From Pseudomonadota bacterium (GTDB taxonomy: Bacteria; Pseudomonadota; Alphaproteobacteria; Acetobacterales; Acetobacteraceae), in contig JAJXXT010000078.1 of assembly GCA_021780935.1 (NCBI GenBank), positions 8,910 through 72,909 on the forward strand: a stretch of 64,000 bases of DNA, given 5' to 3'. The position numbers were made by a program, and so were the translations under genes. Numbering within the stretch: the first letter of the stretch is position 1; every line of letters starts with the position of its first letter. Shown piece after piece: positions 1 to 8,438 of the stretch. Below the pieces are notes generated by a model. That model did not search any database, was not told the DNA's origin, and saw nothing but the letters and a program-made list of their open reading frames with translations.

Positions 1-1623
1 GCCACCATCACCGGCGACAGCCAGTTCGCCGCCGCCGTGGGGCCGGCGCAGCAGGACCCGTTCCTTACCGCGCAGATCGCCGCCGAGACGCCGCCGCCAC
101 CGCCCGCCGGGGTCGCACCGCCGCCGGTGGTGGCCCAGATGACCGGTGGCGACGAGCTGGCCGATACCGGCACCTGGCAGAACACGCCGCAATATGGTGC
201 GGTCTGGTATCCGCCGGTCGCGTCCTCCTGGGTGCCGTACCGGGAAGGGCATTGGGCCTGGGTGGCGCCGTGGGGCTGGACCTGGGTGGATGACGCGCCG
301 TGGGGGTTCGCGCCGTTCCATTACGGGCGCTGGCTGGTCGTCGGCGGGCGCTGGGGCTGGGTGCCGGTGGTGCCGGGCGCGCCGGTGCTGGTCGCACCGC
401 CGATCTACGCGCCGGCGCTGGTCGCCTTCTTCGGCATCGGCGGCGTGGGTGTTTCGATCGGCATCGGGCAGCCGGTGGGCTGGGTGCCTCTCGCGCCGTT
501 CGAGCCGTATCACCCGTGGTATCACGCAAGCCCGCGCTACATCCGCGAGGTCAACATCGTGAACGTGCGCAACATCAACCGGATCAACGTCACCAACGTC
601 TACAACACGACGACGGTCAACCGGTTCGTCAACCATAACGCGGTGACGGTGGTGCCGGGGCGTGTGATGGTCGGCTCGCGACAGGTGGGGCGCAACCTTC
701 AGCATGTGCCGCCGGCGCAATTCGCGGCGGCGCGACCGCTGATCGCCTCGCCGATGCGCCCGACGCCGGCGACGATGGGGCTTTCACCGAGCGAGGCGAG
801 GCGGTTCGGCATGGCGCCGGTGCCGCCCCAGCGCGTGGCACCCGGGCCGATGGTGCGCCCGATACCGGTGGGTGCGCCGGTGCCGCTGCGCCCGCGCGGT
901 GGCGCGCCGGTGCTGCATCCGCTGATCACCAGGCCGCCGACCAATGGGCCAGTGACCAACGGGCCGCATGGCGGGCCCGGCGCGCCGCCGGCCCGAGCGT
1001 TCCCGGCCGCGCAGCATCCACCGATGCCGCTGCCCCCGCACGCTCCGGGCCAGCCGGTGGCCGGTGCGCCGGCACGCGGACCGCAGGTGCCGCACCCGCC
1101 GGCATCCAACGCGCCGATACCGCAGCGTCCGGCACCGCAGCGTCCGGCACCGCAAACGGGCGCGCAACGGACGCTTGCGCCCGCGCAGGTGCCGCATCCG
1201 GGTGCTCCGGGCCCGGCCATAGCGCCGCATCCGCAGGGAGCTCTGCCGTCGCTGCGGCCGGTGGCGCCACAGCCTCACGCCCAGCCGCAGGTCCGCCCGC
1301 AGCCGCAGCCGCAGTATCATCCGCAGCCTCAGCCGCAGGTCCGCCCGCAGCCGCAGCCGCAGTATCATCCGCAGCCTCAGCCGCAGGTCCGCCCGCAGCC
1401 GCAGCCGCAGTATCATCCGCAGCCTCAGCCGCAGGTCCGCCCGCAGCCGCAGCTGCAATATCATCCGCAGCCACAGCCGCAGTACCACCCGCAGCCTCAG
1501 CCGCAGTATCACCCGCAGCCGCAGCCCCGGCCGCAAGTGTACCACCCGCCGCCACCGCCGCGCCCGGCCCCCGCGCCGCGCCCTGCGCCGCATGCCTGCC
1601 CGGCAGGGCATCCCGGATGCTGA
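1..1623 (+). CDS. DUF6600-type secreted protein, 5' end missing
   Basis: The reading frame is open from the first base, so the true start lies upstream; the GTG at 37 is only the first possible start inside the window. Residues about 45-200 are very Trp/Gly/Tyr-rich, with blocks such as WVPYREGHWAWV, GWTWVDDAPWGFAPFHYGRW and PWYHASPRYIREVN, which I recognise as the DUF6600 pattern. Related proteins usually carry a FecR-like domain before it, which would be off the window. From about residue 270 the protein is Pro/Ala-rich, and it ends in a 16-residue Gln/Pro/Tyr/His repeat. Function is unknown; an envelope or extracellular location is inferred from composition. It is convergent with the chromate transporter genes. 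Confidence 0.75.
   Translation, partial: ATITGDSQFAAAVGPAQQDPFLTAQIAAETPPPPPAGVAPPPVVAQMTGGDELADTGTWQNTPQYGAVWYPPVASSWVPYREGHWAWVAPWGWTWVDDAPWGFAPFHYGRWLVVGGRWGWVPVVPGAPVLVAPPIYAPALVAFFGIGGVGVSIGIGQPVGWVPLAPFEPYHPWYHASPRYIREVNIVNVRNINRINVTNVYNTTTVNRFVNHNAVTVVPGRVMVGSRQVGRNLQHVPPAQFAAARPLIASPMRPTPATMGLSPSEARRFGMAPVPPQRVAPGPMVRPIPVGAPVPLRPRGGAPVLHPLITRPPTNGPVTNGPHGGPGAPPARAFPAAQHPPMPLPPHAPGQPVAGAPARGPQVPHPPASNAPIPQRPAPQRPAPQTGAQRTLAPAQVPHPGAPGPAIAPHPQGALPSLRPVAPQPHAQPQVRPQPQPQYHPQPQPQVRPQPQPQYHPQPQPQVRPQPQPQYHPQPQPQVRPQPQLQYHPQPQPQYHPQPQPQYHPQPQPRPQVYHPPPPPRPAPAPRPAPHACPAGHPGC
1282..1526 (+). repeat. 48-bp in-frame tandem repeat coding a Pro/Gln tail
   Basis: The unit codes QPQVRPQPQPQYHPQP. 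Four near-perfect copies are followed by shorter QYHPQPQP half-units. DNA identity between the first copies is almost complete, which suggests recent slippage or unequal exchange. The product tail would be extended and positively charged at low pH because of the His and Arg residues. Confidence 0.9.
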
Positions 1624-1704
1624 TCGCGTCCTCGCTCTGGCGGCAGCGGCTCACCCTGTGGCTGCCGGCGGGCGGGCCCACACCGGGCGCGTCGTCGCCA
1701 GGCT

Positions 1705-1723
1705 CGCTCGCGGCGCGCGAGCG
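1705..1723. terminator. Hairpin between convergent genes
   Basis: Perfect 8-bp arms (cgctcgcg / cgcgagcg) with a 3-base loop lie between the end of the DUF6600-type gene and the end of the chromate transporter gene. There is no T-run on either side, so a role as a bidirectional terminator is inferred from position only. Confidence 0.35.
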
Positions 1724-1751
1724 CCCGCCGCTGGCGGTGTCTGCACGATGG

Positions 1752-2276
1752 CTAGATGATCCCGATGGCGCCGAGCACGGCGGCTGCGGCGAGCAGCCAG
1801 AGCGGGTTGAGCCGTGTCGTGGTCGCAACGACAGCAACGGCCAGGGTGCAGAGGATATCGGCGACCGAGCGTGACGTCGCCTCACTCAGCATGATCGCGG
1901 CAGCCATGATCAGGCCGACCGTCACCGGCGAGATGCCGGCCTGCACCCGCTTGCGCCAGGCACGGTCGCGAAAGCGGGTCCACAGCCCGCCCACCGCGTA
2001 GCTGAGGATCGACGAGGGGACGATCAGCCCCAGCGTCGCGACGATCGCGCCCGCGCCGCCGGCGACGCGCCAGCCGATCAGGGTGGCGACGAGCATGTTC
2101 GGGCCCGGCGAGGCCTGGGCGAGGGCGAACAAGGCCGCGAAATCCCCGCCGCTCATCCAGCGGTGCACCTCGACCACCTGGCGCTGCATCTCCGGCAGCA
2201 CCGTGTTGCCGCCGCCCACCGCAAGAAGGGAAAGCTCGCCGAAGATGCCGGCGAGGGCCAGCAGGCTGTGGATCAT
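1752..2276 (-). CDS. chrA: Chromate transporter, C-terminal-half type (second gene of pair)
   Basis: This codes 174 residues and begins MIHSLLALAGIFGELSLLAVGGGNTVLPEMQRQVVE. The GGGNTVLPEM and QASPGPNMLVATLIGW blocks match the second homologous half of the CHR chromate efflux family. Five to six hydrophobic segments are visible, so it is an inner-membrane protein. The ATG overlaps the TGA of the upstream half gene in an ATGA arrangement, as expected for the short-chain CHR pairs that work as two subunits. The family exports chromate; the actual substrate here is not shown by sequence. Its partner gene carries a frameshift, so the pair may be inactive. Confidence 0.85.
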   Translation of the reverse strand: MIHSLLALAGIFGELSLLAVGGGNTVLPEMQRQVVEVHRWMSGGDFAALFALAQASPGPNMLVATLIGWRVAGGAGAIVATLGLIVPSSILSYAVGGLWTRFRDRAWRKRVQAGISPVTVGLIMAAAIMLSEATSRSVADILCTLAVAVVATTTRLNPLWLLAAAAVLGAIGII

Positions 2277-2849
2277 CGCGGCCGCGCCAGCAGCAGGCCG
2301 AGCGGCACGGTGATGACCATGGTCAGCAGCAGCGAGAGATGGGCAAGCGCGAACCCCGCGCAGGCGAGAACGGCGACGGGGATGGCGCGCGGGTCGCGCA
2401 GCATCGGGCGGGTGATCTTGACGGCCATCGAGAGGATCAGGCCCGAGGCCGCGGCCGCGACGGCCGCGATCGTGCGCGCCACGGCCGGGTCGTGCTGAAA
2501 ACGGCCATAGGCGGCGCCGAGGATACTGACGATGACCAGTGGCGCCGAAAGCAGGCCGGCAACGGCCGCCAGCGAACCCCGCAGACCGCGGAAGCGCGAG
2601 CCCAGCACCACCGAGAGATTGATGATGTTGGGGCCGGGCAGGAACTGGCAGAGCGCCAGCATGTCGGTGAACTCCGCGCCCGTGAGCCAGCCCCCGCTCC
2701 ACGATCATGCGTCGTGCCCAGGGCAGAACGCCGCCGAAGCCCGAAATGCCGATCGAAAAGAACCCGGCGAAAAGCTCGCCGCAGCTTGGGCGCGGCGCCC
2801 GTTCCGTTTCCGGCGCCGTGATCCGGGCGGGATCGCGATCGTTGGGCAT
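2273..2849 (-). pseudogene. chrA: Chromate transporter N-terminal-half gene with a one-base frameshift
   Basis: The start is the ATG at 2849 (MPNDRDPARITAPETERAP). The frame encodes the usual GELFAGFFSIGISGFGGVLPWARRMIVERG block and then shifts. The continuation (WLTGAEFTDMLALCQFLPGPNIINLSVVLG) is in another frame from about 2690 down to a stop at 2273. The break coincides with a run of five C (2691-2695); removing one base restores a 191-residue product that reads through both blocks. This is either a sequencing or assembly error in a homopolymer or a genuine recent inactivation. It overlaps the start of the second half gene. Confidence 0.8.
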
Positions 2850-2907
2850 ACGAAATACCTTGGAAGAGGGGGGCCTCGGGAGATGTGGGCCTCGGACGAT
2901 ACGGTCC

Positions 2908-4296
2908 TCAGAAGATGCGGGCGATACTGGCGACGCTGGAGACGATGCAGAACGCGACGCTGACCAGCAGCACCGGGCGGGTGCCGGCGTGCGGGAACAG
3001 ACCATAGATCAGCGCCACGGTGACGGCACCGAGGGTCTGGCCGAGCAGGCGCGTGGTGGACTGCATGCCCGACGCGCCGCCTGAGCGGGACGGGGGTGCG
3101 GCAGCGATCATGGTGCGGTTGTTGGGCGAGTTGAACATGCCGAAGCCAATGCCGCACAGCGCCATCCGCCAGGTCAGATTGGCGACCGAAACATGGGCCG
3201 GCATAACGGCAAGCGCGAGCAGGCCGAGTGCCAGCAGCGCCTCGCCGATCGCACCCATCTTGGCGGCCGACATCCGATCCGACAGGCGCCCGGCGATCGG
3301 CGCCACGATGGCGACCGCGAGCGGCCATGGTGTCATCAGAAACCCGGTTTCCACCTGGCTGCGGCCAAGCGGGCCCTGAAAGAAGAAAGGCAGGGAGACG
3401 AGTGCTGCGGTCTGCCCGGCGAAGGAGAACAGGCTGGCGACCACCGACATGCGAAACACCGGCAGCGCCAGCAGATCGATCGGCAGCAGCGGCGAGGCCT
3501 GGCCGAGCTGGCGGCGGGCCAGCGCCCAGCCGCTCACCGCCATGACGGCGAAGGCGCCAAGCACGGCGACGATGCCCTGGTTATGACCCAGCGCGCCGAT
3601 GCCGATGATGAGCAGGCCGAAGGTGAGCGCGCTGAGAATGGCGCTGATCACGTCGAAGCGGTGCTTGTTGCGCGGGCATTGTGGCAGGGATCGGCGCGCA
3701 ACCAGCACCGCTGCGATGCCGATCGGCACATTGACGGCGAACAGCGCCGGCCAGTTCGCCACCGAGAGAATGGCGGAGGCGATGGTGGGGCCGAGGGCCG
3801 AGGCGATCGAGGCGACGGTGGCGTTAATGCCAACGCCGGCGCCAAGCAGGCGGCGGGGATAGATGAAGCGCGTCACGGCCATGTTGACGCTCATGATACC
3901 CGCCGCACCCAGGCCCTGGACGATGCGTGCGATGGTCAGCGTGGTCAGTGAACTCGATGCCGCGCAGCCCAGGGATGCGAGGGTGAAGGCGGCGAGACCG
4001 GCCTTGTAGACGCGCTCGTAGCCGATGATCTCGCCCAGTGCGGCAAGCGGCAGCAGCGTGACGGTGACGGCCAGCTGATAGGCGTTGACCACCCAGATGG
4101 AATCCGACGGCGAGACGCCGAGATCATGCGCGATGGTGGGTAGCGCCACATTGGCGATGGAGCTGTCCAGCACCGCCATGCAGAGGCCGAGGCCGATCGT
4201 GGTGATCGCCCAATAGCGGCGGGGGACGGGCTGGCCGTCGGCGAGGGCGGGGTCGAAATCCATCGTCGGCCGAATGACCGCGTCGATTTCAGCCAT
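2908..4296 (-). CDS. MFS drug exporter, DHA2 (14-helix) type
   Basis: A major facilitator inner-membrane protein of about 462 residues. The N-terminal half has the DHA2 signature blocks: LDSSIANVALPTIAHDLG in the first helix, WVVNAYQLAVTVTLLPLAALGEIIGYERVY in the second and its following loop, and GLGAAGIMSVNMAV further on. Length and spacing fit 14 helices as in EmrB/QacA-type proton antiporters. I chose the ATG at 4296 (MAEIDAVIRP), which overlaps the zwf stop by 8 bp; an ATG at 4326 would add ten residues and a longer overlap. It follows zwf and precedes the chromate genes on the same strand. The substrate is unknown. Confidence 0.85.
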   Translation of the reverse strand: MAEIDAVIRPTMDFDPALADGQPVPRRYWAITTIGLGLCMAVLDSSIANVALPTIAHDLGVSPSDSIWVVNAYQLAVTVTLLPLAALGEIIGYERVYKAGLAAFTLASLGCAASSSLTTLTIARIVQGLGAAGIMSVNMAVTRFIYPRRLLGAGVGINATVASIASALGPTIASAILSVANWPALFAVNVPIGIAAVLVARRSLPQCPRNKHRFDVISAILSALTFGLLIIGIGALGHNQGIVAVLGAFAVMAVSGWALARRQLGQASPLLPIDLLALPVFRMSVVASLFSFAGQTAALVSLPFFFQGPLGRSQVETGFLMTPWPLAVAIVAPIAGRLSDRMSAAKMGAIGEALLALGLLALAVMPAHVSVANLTWRMALCGIGFGMFNSPNNRTMIAAAPPSRSGGASGMQSTTRLLGQTLGAVTVALIYGLFPHAGTRPVLLVSVAFCIVSSVASIARIF

Positions 4297-5770
4297 CGGT
4301 GGCGGCCGGGGTTTCCGTTCCGTCATCGAACCAGGTGCGGCCGCTGCGCTCGATCAGCGCCACGGAGGCGGCCGGGCCCCAGGTGCCGGCGGTGTAGGGG
4401 CGCGGTGCCTCGCCCGAGGCATCCCAGCCGGCGAGGATCGGGTCGACCCAGTGCCAGGCAGCCTCCACCTCGTCGCGGCGCATGAATAGCGTCTGGTTGC
4501 CGCGCACCACATCCATCAGCAGCCGCTCATAGGCGTCGGGGTTGCGCACGCCGAAGGCGCGGTCGAACGACATGTTGAGCGCCACCTGGCGCAGCCGCAT
4601 GCCGCCCGGCCCGGGGTCCTTGATCATCAGCCAGAGGTCGATGCTCTCGTCGGGTTGCAGGCGGATGGCGAGCCGGTTCGGGCGTACCGGGCCCGCGGCG
4701 GTGCCGAAGGCGTTGTGTGGCACCGGGCGGAAGGCGACGACGATTTCGGACAGGCGCTGCGGCAGGCGCTTGCCGGTGCGCAGGAAGAACGGCACCCCGG
4801 CCCAGCGCCAGTTGGCGATCTCTGCGTGGATCGCAACGAAGGTCTCGGTGCGGGTCTCGCCGCCGACCTCCTCGCGATAGCCGGGAACCGGGCCACCGTC
4901 GCCCGCGCCGGCGCGGTACTGGCCGCGCACACTGCGCTCCGCCACACCGGCCGCGTCGAGCGGCACGAGGGCCTTCAGCACCTTGAGCTTCTCGTCGCGT
5001 ACCGCGTCCGCGTCGAGCGAGGTCGGCGGCTCCATGGCGGTGAGGCAGAGCAGCTGAAGCATGTGGTTCTGCACCATGTCGCGCAGCGCGCCGGCATGGT
5101 CGTAGTAGCCGGCGCGACCCTCGACGCCGAGCGTCTCCGAGACCGTGATCTGCACGTGGTCGATATGGGCGGAGTTCCAAACCGGCTCCAGCAGTGCGTT
5201 GGCGAAGCGCAGTGCCATCAGGTTCTGGACCGTTTCCTTACCGAGATAATGATCGATCCTGTAGATGGCGCTTTCGGGAAACACCGAGCCGATCGCGGCG
5301 TTAACCGCCATCGCGGAATCGAGATCGCGACCGATGGGTTTTTCCACGACGACACGGGCATTCGCGGCGAGGCCGTGGCGGGCGATGCCCTGGCAGAGCG
5401 GCGCGAACAGCTCGGGGCCGGTCGCGAGGTAGAAGACGCGGATCGCCTTGCTCTGACCCAGGAGCGTTGCGAGATCGGACCAGCCTGCCTCGCCGGTGGC
5501 GTCGAGGTGGACATAGGCGAGGCGTGCCAGGAAGCGGGCGGATTCCTCCGGCGTCGGACGGGCCTGGGCGATCGCTTCCTGGGCGTCGGTGCGGAAGGCG
5601 GCCACGTCGATGGCGCGGCGGGCGGCACCGATGATGCGCGCCTCCGGCGGGATCTGGCCGGCGCGATCGCGCTCGAACAGCGCCGGCAGCAGCTTGCGCC
5701 GCGCGAGGTCGCCGGTGGCGCCGATGATGACGAGGTCGAAGGGCTGGACGACGATGGTGCGGGATGCCAT
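4289..5770 (-). CDS. zwf: Glucose-6-phosphate 1-dehydrogenase
   Basis: A cytoplasmic enzyme oxidising glucose 6-phosphate with NAD(P)+ to 6-phosphogluconolactone, the entry to the Entner-Doudoroff and pentose phosphate routes. The 493-residue length is normal. The nucleotide-binding block GATGDLARRK is at residues 17-26, EKPIGRD at 143-149, and the substrate-binding signature RIDHYLGK at 171-178. An ACGAGG sequence lies just upstream of the ATG. It sits between sdaA and an MFS gene on the same strand with short gaps. No pgl or edd gene is next to it, so it is not in the usual zwf-pgl-edd cluster. Confidence 0.97.
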   Translation of the reverse strand: MASRTIVVQPFDLVIIGATGDLARRKLLPALFERDRAGQIPPEARIIGAARRAIDVAAFRTDAQEAIAQARPTPEESARFLARLAYVHLDATGEAGWSDLATLLGQSKAIRVFYLATGPELFAPLCQGIARHGLAANARVVVEKPIGRDLDSAMAVNAAIGSVFPESAIYRIDHYLGKETVQNLMALRFANALLEPVWNSAHIDHVQITVSETLGVEGRAGYYDHAGALRDMVQNHMLQLLCLTAMEPPTSLDADAVRDEKLKVLKALVPLDAAGVAERSVRGQYRAGAGDGGPVPGYREEVGGETRTETFVAIHAEIANWRWAGVPFFLRTGKRLPQRLSEIVVAFRPVPHNAFGTAAGPVRPNRLAIRLQPDESIDLWLMIKDPGPGGMRLRQVALNMSFDRAFGVRNPDAYERLLMDVVRGNQTLFMRRDEVEAAWHWVDPILAGWDASGEAPRPYTAGTWGPAASVALIERSGRTWFDDGTETPAATDG

Positions 5771-5796
5771 GGGGCCTCGTTACGGATAGCGAATGA

Positions 5797-7188
5797 TCAG
5801 CACTCCGTCACGTGGACGGCGAGGCCGCCGCGCGCGGTTTCCTTGTATTCGGCCCGCATGTCGAGCCCGGTCTGGCGCATCGTGGCGATGGCGGCGTCGA
5901 GACTGACCTTGTGCGTGCCATCGCCGGCCAGCGCCAGCGAGGCAGCGGCGATGGCCTTCACCGCGCCCATGGCATTGCGCTCGATGCACGGGATCTGGAC
6001 CAGCCCGCCGATCGGGTCGCAGGTCATCCCGAGATGGTGCTCAAGCCCGATCTCGGCGGCGTTCTCCACCTGCGCCGGCGTGCCGCCGAGAACCTGCGCC
6101 AGCCCGGCCGCGGCCATGGCACAGGCGACGCCGACCTCGCCCTGGCAGCCGACCTCGGCGCCGGAGATTGAGGCGTTGCGCTTGGCGATGGCGCCGATCG
6201 CGGCGGCGGCGAGCAGGAAATCATCGGCGGGCGCGGCTTCGTCCTCGGCATAGAAGCGCCGCCAGGTCCGTAGTGTCGCCGGGATGACGCCGGCGGCACC
6301 GTTGGTCGGCGCGGTGACGACGCGCCCGCCCGCCGCGTTCTCCTCGTTCACGGCGATCGCCCAAAGACTCGCGTGGTCGGCCATCTCGTTGGGGCGGCGG
6401 ACATTCCGCCGCCTGGCGTCCTCGACCCGCGCGGCCAGCATCGGCGCGCGGCGGCGCACGTTGAGGCCGCCCGGCAGATCGCCCGCACCCGCGAGGCCGG
6501 CATCGATGCAGTCCTCCATGGCGGCGGCGATCGCCGCGGCGTGGCCGCGCACCTCGCGCTCTGGCCGCAGCGCGGTCTCGTTGGCGAGCTGGAGCTGGGC
6601 GATGGAAAATCCGGTCCGCCGTGCCGCCTCCAGCAGCTCGGCGGCGTTGGCGAAGCCATGCGGCAGGGTGGTGGTCGCCGCCTCGGCCGCCGTCTCGCCG
6701 TCGCGCTCGATGAAGCCGCCACCGATGGAATACCAGCGTTCCTCCGCGAGCTTGCGTCCGGAGGCATCAAAGGCGGCGAAGCGCATCGCGTTGGGATGTC
6801 GACCGGGCCTGGTCTTGCGGTCCATCTCGATGGTGGTCGCAAATCGCATGCCAGCAGAGCGTGTGTCAGCAAACCGCGAGCCGGGACGCAACACCGTACG
6901 GCCGGACTCTTCCCAGCGTGCGGGGGCCGTGCGGACGGCCTGCGGATCGGCCGTGGCCGGGTCCGCGCCGGCGAGCCCCGCCAGCAGTGCCGCGTGGGTG
7001 CCGTGGCCCTGGCCGGTCCAGGCCAGCGAGCCAAAGAGCGTCACCGCGACGCGGGCCGGCGGCGCGGCCAGGCCCGCGGCATCGAACTGGGCCATGAAGC
7101 GATCAGCGGCGCGCATCGGGCCGACCGTGTGCGAAGACGATGGACCGAGGCCAATGCGGAACAGGTCGAAAATGCCGATGAGTGTCAT
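5797..7188 (-). CDS. sdaA: L-serine dehydratase, iron-sulfur, single-chain type
   Basis: Deaminates L-serine to pyruvate and ammonia using a [4Fe-4S] cluster. I chose the ATG at 7188 (MTLIGIFDLFRIGLGPSSSHTVGP), which gives 463 residues and puts the conserved GPSSSHT block at 15-21. The N-terminal beta domain is joined to the C-terminal alpha domain in one chain. Cluster cysteines are expected at C348 (GCQGEVG), C390 (TCDP) and C401 (PCIER). The last residue is Cys463, matching the tail-in-mouth arrangement known for the Legionella enzyme, in which the terminal Cys caps the cluster. It is divergent from the CoA transferase gene. Confidence 0.96.
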   Translation of the reverse strand: MTLIGIFDLFRIGLGPSSSHTVGPMRAADRFMAQFDAAGLAAPPARVAVTLFGSLAWTGQGHGTHAALLAGLAGADPATADPQAVRTAPARWEESGRTVLRPGSRFADTRSAGMRFATTIEMDRKTRPGRHPNAMRFAAFDASGRKLAEERWYSIGGGFIERDGETAAEAATTTLPHGFANAAELLEAARRTGFSIAQLQLANETALRPEREVRGHAAAIAAAMEDCIDAGLAGAGDLPGGLNVRRRAPMLAARVEDARRRNVRRPNEMADHASLWAIAVNEENAAGGRVVTAPTNGAAGVIPATLRTWRRFYAEDEAAPADDFLLAAAAIGAIAKRNASISGAEVGCQGEVGVACAMAAAGLAQVLGGTPAQVENAAEIGLEHHLGMTCDPIGGLVQIPCIERNAMGAVKAIAAASLALAGDGTHKVSLDAAIATMRQTGLDMRAEYKETARGGLAVHVTEC

Positions 7189-7262
7189 CGTCCACGCGAG
7201 GTTGGCGGCGGCCTTGTCGGAAGCCTGGGGCCGGCGCAGGTTGCGCGCGAGCATAGGGGGCG

Positions 7263-8438
7263 GTGCGTGGCGCCGCAAAACGCTTGGGTGAGTCGCGTTG
7301 CGGTGTGCTGGCGGGGCTGCGGGTGCTGGAGCTGGGGCAGGTGCTGGCCGGGCCGTTCGCCGGCGCGATCCTGGCCGATCTCGGCGCCGACGTGATCAAG
7401 GTGGAACGGCCGGACGGCGGTGACGACGCACGGCGTATGGGCCAGGCATTCCGCCACGGCGACAGCCTGACCTTCCAGGTGATGAACCGCGGCAAGCGCT
7501 CGGCGGCGCTCGACCTCAGGAGCGAGGCCGGGCGCGCGGCGCTGGAGGCGCTGGTGGCGGGGGCCGACGTGTTCCTGCACAACCTCCGGCCCGGGGTCGC
7601 GGCCGCGATCGGGTGCGATGCCGAGAGTCTGACGGCGCGTTACCCCCGGCTGATCTACGGCGAAATCTCGGCGTTCGGCGCGGTGGGGCCGATGGCCGCC
7701 TCGCCGGGCTACGAGCCGTTGATCCAGGCCTGGTCCGGCCTCTCCTCGCTGAATGGCGGCGAGGATGATCCGCCGATCCGCTCCGCCGCCTCGCTGTGCG
7801 ATCAGGGCAGCGCGATGTGGCTGGTGATCGGCATTCTCTCGCTGCTGCGCCAGCGCGAGACGACGGGGCGCGGCGGCATCGTGCGCACCTCGCTGCTGGA
7901 AACGGCGCTGATGTGGGCGGGGCAGAAGGCCGATGCGCTGCTCGGCGAGGGCGCACTGCCGGAGCGTCATCGCTCGGGCCACCCCGCGCTGGTGCCCTAC
8001 GAGGCGTTCGACACCGCGGATGGCGAGCTGCTGATCTGCGCCGGCAATGACCGGCTTTTTGCCCGCCTCGCCGACGTGCTCGGGCGCGGCGACCTCGCAC
8101 TCGACGCCCGTTTTGCCACCAACCGGGCGCGGCTGACCAACAAGGCTGCGCTGTTCGCCGAGATCGTGCCGGCGCTGGCGGCCAGGCCGCGCGCGCACTG
8201 GCTCGCGGAACTGACGCGCGCCGGCGTGCCGGTCTCGCCGATCCACACGCTGCCCGAGGCCCTGGCGCAGCCCCAGGTGGCGGCGCTGGCGATGCAACAG
8301 GACGTGCCCGGCGAGGATTTTCGCCTCACCGCGCTGCCGATGACCATCAATGGCGGGCGGCCGAGGATTGCAGGGCGCGCGCCTTCGCTGGATGCTGCGA
8401 ACACACTGGAATGGATGGACAGACATGGCCGACCGTGA
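7263..8438 (+). CDS. Class III CoA transferase (CaiB/BaiF family)
   Basis: About 391 residues. The N-terminal block LAGLRVLELGQVLAGPFAGAILADLGADVIKVERP is diagnostic of family III formyl/carnitine CoA transferases; the expected catalytic Asp is not obvious by eye, so chemistry is assigned by family only. Further family blocks are GEISAFG and GYEPLIQAWSGL. The start is uncertain: GTG at 7263 has an AGGGGG only 2 bp away, and a GTG at 7305 would begin right before the conserved block. Its stop overlaps the start of the amidohydrolase by 14 bp, so it is the first gene of an operon that continues into an ABC transporter. The acyl substrate is unknown. Confidence 0.88.
   Translation: MRGAAKRLGESRCGVLAGLRVLELGQVLAGPFAGAILADLGADVIKVERPDGGDDARRMGQAFRHGDSLTFQVMNRGKRSAALDLRSEAGRAALEALVAGADVFLHNLRPGVAAAIGCDAESLTARYPRLIYGEISAFGAVGPMAASPGYEPLIQAWSGLSSLNGGEDDPPIRSAASLCDQGSAMWLVIGILSLLRQRETTGRGGIVRTSLLETALMWAGQKADALLGEGALPERHRSGHPALVPYEAFDTADGELLICAGNDRLFARLADVLGRGDLALDARFATNRARLTNKAALFAEIVPALAARPRAHWLAELTRAGVPVSPIHTLPEALAQPQVAALAMQQDVPGEDFRLTALPMTINGGRPRIAGRAPSLDAANTLEWMDRHGRP

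Noticed and set aside
1282..1526. Regularly spaced repeats that might be a CRISPR array
   Set aside because: The repeats are in frame, contiguous, code a Pro/Gln tail and have no unique spacers.
784..1611. Long minus-strand open frame rich in Arg/Leu opposite the Pro/Gln repeats
   Set aside because: It is the antisense of a low-complexity coding repeat, with no start signal and no recognisable domain.
2338..2963. Plus-strand open frames opposite the chromate genes
   Set aside because: They are shadows of GC-rich minus-strand genes; their translations are Arg/Ala-rich with no family match.
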